Assembly: GCA_002104895.1 (NCBI GenBank)
Contig: MCFG01000140.1
Coordinates: forward strand, 1-35,000
Length of the DNA: 35,000 nt
Source of the DNA: Anaeromyces robustus
Taxonomy: Eukaryota; Neocallimastigomycota; Neocallimastigomycetes; Neocallimastigales; Neocallimastigaceae
Direction of reading: 5' to 3'
Part shown: piece by piece, positions 31,715 to 35,000 of the stretch
Numbering within the stretch: the stretch's first letter is position 1
How the letters are laid out: each line of letters begins with the position of its first letter
The notes under the pieces: model-generated
Told to the model about the DNA's origin: nothing
The model's database searches: none
What the model saw: the letters and a program-made list of their open reading frames with translations, nothing else
Made by a program: the position numbers and the translations under genes

Positions 31715-33704
31715 ATGAAATATATTCTTGTTACTGGTGGTGTTATTTCTGGTATTGGTAAAGGTGTTATTGCATCATCTACTGGTTTTCTTATGAAAAC
31801 TTTAGGTTTAAGAGTTACTTCTATTAAGATTGACCCATATTTAAATATTGATGCTGGTACTTTAAGTCCTCTTGATCATGGTAATTATTAATTATAAAAT
31901 ATATTTATTATATAGTTTTTATTAATAATAAATAGTAAAAATTTATTATATAGTAAATAAATAAATACATAGATTAAATAAAAAGATTGAATAAATATCA
32001 TATAGTATTATTAGTTATATAAATTAAATAAATGATAATAATTGTTTAAATTTTAAAATAATAGGTGAAGTATTCGTTTTAGATGATGGTGGTGAAGTTG
32101 ATTTAGATCTTGGTAATTATGAAAGATTTTTGGATGTAAGATTAAGTAGAGATAACAATATTACTACTGGTAAAATTTATAGGGAAGTTATTGAACGTGA
32201 AAGACGTGGTGATTACTTAGGAAAAACTGTTCAAGTTGTACCACATATTACAAATGCTATTCAAAATTGGATTGAAAGAGTAGCTAAGAAACCAGTTGAT
32301 GATAGTAATGAAGAACCAGATATTTGTATTATTGAACTTGGTGGTACTGTTGGTGATATTGAATCAGCACCATTTATTGAAGCTATGCGTCAATTCCAAT
32401 TTAGAGTTGGTTATGAAAACTTTTTCTTAATTCATGTTTCTCTTGTTCCAGTTGTTGGTTCTGTTGGTGAGCAAAAGACTAAGCCAACACAAAGCAGTGT
32501 TAGAGATTTAAGAGGTTTGGGTCTTTCTCCAGATATGATTGCTTGCAGAAGTACTAAGCCATTAGATGCCGAAATTAAAAACAAGATTTCTATGTTTTGT
32601 CATGTTAAACCAGAAAATGTTGTTGGTGTTCATGATTGTAATTCTTTATATCATGTTCCATTATTACTTCATTCTCAAGGTGTTCTTGATATCATTAGAG
32701 AAAAATTAAAGATTGCTTCAGATGTTGATCCAACTAAGGGTAATCTTTTCAGAAAATGGGTTGAACTTACTAAGAGATATGACCGTCTTCAAGATACTAC
32801 TACTATTGTATTAGTTGGTAAATATACAAATCTTCAAGATTCTTACATTTCTGTTTCAAAGGCTTTACAACATGCTGCTATGGCTTGTAACAGAAAATTA
32901 ATTATTAATTGGGTTGAAGCTACTGATTTAGAAGAAGAAACTTGTGCTACTGATCCAATTAAATATCACGAATCCTGGAAGAAACTTTGCACTGCTGATG
33001 GTATTCTTGTTCCAGGTGGTTTCGGTGAACGTGGTGTTGAAGGAAAAATTGCAGCTATTAAAAGAGCTAGAGAATTCAATATACCATTCCTTGGAATTTG
33101 TTTAGGTCTTCAATTAGCCTCAATTGAATTCGCTAGAAATGTTTGTGGTATTACTAATGCTCATTCTGATGAATTAAAAACCGAAGATACAACTCCATTA
33201 GTTATTTTTATGCCAGAAGGTTCAAAGACCCAAATGGGAGGTACTATGCGTTTAGGTTCAAGAGTAACAAACTTTGTTAAGGATTATGATAGTATTGCTA
33301 AGAAACTTTATGGAGGTCGCGAATCTATTAGTGAAAGACATCGTCATAGATACGAAGTTAATCCAAAATATGTTCCAGAATTAGAAAAACATGGACTTCG
33401 TTTTGTTGGACGTGATGAAACTGGTGAACGTATGGAAATCTTAGAATTAGAAGGTCATCCATATTTTGTTGCTTCTCAATTCCACCCAGAATATAAAACT
33501 CGTCCATTAAATCCATCACCACTTTTCTTAGGTCTTATTTTAGCTGCTTCTGGTTTATTAGAAACTTATTTTGAATCTTTAGAATTACCAGAAAATAATA
33601 GAGGAAATTTAGGTAGATACTGTAGTTTTACAGAAATTTCTGAAATGTCATCACTTGCAGAATTAGCTCCAATGGATCAAACTCCAACTCCAGGAAATAA
33701 TTAA
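31715..33704 (+). CDS. URA7: CTP synthase (2 exons)
   Basis: Exons 31715-31880 and 32065-33704 give 601 aa, close to eukaryotic CTP synthases (about 580-600). The enzyme makes CTP from UTP, ATP and glutamine, the last step of de novo pyrimidine nucleotide synthesis, and can assemble into cytoplasmic filaments. The synthase domain (about 1-290) starts with the P-loop [10 protein letters not shown] (8-17), then [12 protein letters not shown], and across the splice [30 protein letters not shown] is at about 146-156. The class I glutamine amidotransferase domain has the nucleophile C401 in FLGICLGLQ and H529/E531 in FHPEY, completing the triad. [10 protein letters not shown] is also intact. Starting at the internal ATG at 32130 would delete the ATP-binding P-loop, so the 5' exon is required. 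The last about 30 residues (Ser/Pro/Thr-rich) are typical of a eukaryotic regulatory tail. All key residues seen are intact. Confidence 0.96.
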
Positions 33705-34167
33705 ATTGAATGAAAAAAACTAAACAAAGAAAAAAAAAATCTTTAAATACAATAACTCTATTTTAGAAATAAAATAAATAGATTTGAAATTTTGATATTT
33801 AAAGTAACCAAAATCAAAAAATTATATAAGCAAGTGAAACAATTTTTAAATAATGGGATTTATTTTTAAATAATTTGTCTTTAAATTAACTTTTAAAAAA
33901 CATATAATCTTTTTTATTTAATATGAATGTTTAATTTACCATAACAAGAACTATTTATATTACGAAAGGAGAAAAAAAAAATAACTTGAAAAAGTTATAT
34001 ATTTATAATATATAATTCTTTTTTGGTTATTACATTATATTTAATTACCTATATATTATTATTATACATATACTAATTTACATGTAGTGAAAATATTAAT
34101 AAATAAAATAAATTAGAAATAAATGTTTTTTATTCATATGTAATATATAGAAAAAAACTTTAAAACA

Positions 34168-34252
34168 TCATACTTATCAAAAAATCATACTTATCAAAAA
34201 ATCATACTTATCAAAAAATCATACTTATCAAAAAATCATACTTATCAAAAAA
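34168..34252 (-). promoter_or_regulatory. Five tandem 17-bp units, each with a GATA-type site
   Basis: Five exact copies of TCATACTTATCAAAAAA at 34168, 34185, 34202, 34219 and 34236. On the minus strand each reads TTTTTTGATAAGTATGA and contains TGATAAG, the consensus bound by fungal GATA factors. A sixth, diverged copy (ATTCTTATCAAAA) lies at about 34281-34293. As a repeat this is certain; the binding-site role is inference. Confidence 0.55.
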
Positions 34253-34272
34253 TCATATATTAAATAAAAATA

Positions 34273-34346
34273 AAACGCGCATTCTTATCAAAACTCTTCG
34301 TTTTTTTTTCTAAAATTTTGTGTATAAGGGGGCACTCTCGCTCGCT
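34273..34346. other. Short G+C-elevated patches next to T runs
   Basis: AACGCGCATTC and GGGGGCACTCTCGCTCGC are strikingly G+C-rich for this genome. Each lies shortly before a run of nine or more T. The second patch is directly followed by about 12 T, which would suit a Pol III terminator, but no A or B box was found. Unassigned. Confidence 0.3.
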
Positions 34347-34539
34347 TTTTTTTTTTTTAATAATATATATTTTAGAATATATTTAATAATACAAATTAAA
34401 ATATAATTTTGTTTTATTATATTAATAAAGTTATCTTAAAGAATTTTAATTAATTGTACACATGTGACTATTTAATATAAATATGTAATTAATGTATAAT
34501 AGTTTAACATAATAATTACTAATATAAATTATGAAAAAA

Positions 34540-34680
34540 CCAACCTCTTAAGGAACGTCAATGCTAATAACACAGTAGGACAGCCTAGTAGGGAAAATGC
34601 CGATCCTATTTCCGACCCAAGTGGAATAGGATAGATCAATTTTACTTTAATTCTATATGTAGAATTAAGGGCTTGTATGA
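34540..34680. other. Structured G+C-elevated segment with two hairpins
   Basis: Complex sequence flanked by A/T-rich DNA. The first inverted repeat pairs GATCCTATTTCC (34602-34613) with GGAATAGGATAGATC (34623-34637) around GACCCAAGT, with small bulges. The second pairs TTAATTCTA (34647-34655) with TAGAATTAA (34660-34668) around TATG. Read on the minus strand, the segment ends in GAGGTTGGTTTTTT. Candidates are a small structured RNA or the end of a decayed mobile element. Confidence 0.3.
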
Positions 34681-34862
34681 ATTTATTGTTTTTAAATATT
34701 ATTATACTACTTTTTTTCCCCTCCAGTATGATTCATTATTATCTATAATGTTTTACTGGTTTTTTATTTTTTTTTTAGTATCATTTTTTTCATTATGTTT
34801 TTTTTTATGATTCATATATTTTAATATTTAAATTCAATAAAGATGATGTATGAATTGTGTGC

Positions 34863-34901
<39 letters not shown>

Positions 34902-35000
34902 AAAAATCAATATAGTAAAAAAAAAAAAATATATATATATATATAATGAACTATTAGTATATCTATTTTTTGTTAGCTTTTGAGTTATAGTAATTACATT

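Larger units (their letters stand above)
33705..35000. other. Downstream region of CTP synthase
   Basis: No gene is recognised up to the window edge. It holds A/T-rich terminator-like sequence just after the stop, the 17-bp tandem repeat (34168-34252), two G+C-elevated patches (34273-34346 and 34540-34680) and a long poly-A run (about 34867-34899). Confidence 0.65.

Noticed and set aside
34168-34252. Possible CRISPR-like array
   Set aside because: The units are directly adjacent with no unique spacers, and the genome is eukaryotic. It is a simple tandem repeat.
34640-34680. Helitron-type 3' end (hairpin followed by CTRR)
   Set aside because: The hairpin at 34647-34668 is real, but the bases after it do not give CTRR and no helicase or Rep protein is nearby.

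Overview
The window is eukaryotic nuclear DNA of extreme A+T content. Genes are interrupted by short GT-AG introns, asparagine codons (AAT) are very common, and long stretches between genes consist of A/T homopolymers, (ATTT)n and (ATT)n. The coding content points to a fungus: a Hrq1 helicase, the RNA polymerase I subunit RPA12, a centromeric histone H3 that keeps the CENP-A loop, a Hrp1-like two-RRM protein and a fungal-length CTP synthase. A bacterial-type rubrerythrin beside these suggests an anaerobic lineage. My best inference is an anaerobic gut fungus (Neocallimastigomycota). Other A+T-rich poly-Asn eukaryotes such as dictyostelids fit less well because of the rubrerythrin. All eight genes stop with TAA, seven of eight have A at position -3 from the ATG, and all 29 introns I modelled are GT-AG.

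Layout. 234-3671 (+): UBA plus Sel1-repeat protein, 3 exons, with an in-frame 39-bp minisatellite. 3672-6937: gene-poor, with one base-composition island. 6938-7678 (+): intronless multi-pass membrane protein of unknown function. 8453-13943 (-): HRQ1 helicase, 16 exons including an 11-nt microexon. 13944-14948: shared upstream region of HRQ1 and RPA12. 14949-15813 (+): RPA12, 4 exons. 17077-18591 (-): CENP-A/Cse4, 4 exons. 18592-22996: 4.4 kb without a recognisable intact gene, but with two G+C-elevated islands that look like decayed sequence, and strong inverted repeats. 22997-25183 (+): two-RRM hnRNP-type protein, 5 exons. 25184-28656: non-coding, with a 30-bp-arm inverted repeat. 28657-29400 (+): rubrerythrin, 2 exons, where the first exon adds a short basic leader. 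31715-33704 (+): CTP synthase, 2 exons. 33705-35000: downstream DNA with five tandem 17-bp units that each carry a GATA-factor-type site, then two structured G+C-elevated segments.

The genes do not form an operon or a pathway cluster. They are independent housekeeping genes (genome maintenance, rRNA transcription, centromere identity, mRNA processing, pyrimidine nucleotide synthesis) plus one oxygen/peroxide-defence gene of bacterial type. I found no CRISPR array, tRNA, rRNA or intact mobile element. The points most worth a second look are the basic, NLS-like leader exon on the bacterial-type rubrerythrin, the microexon and microsatellite-filled introns of HRQ1, the GATA-site array near the right end, the long perfect inverted repeats, and the four unexplained base-composition islands.
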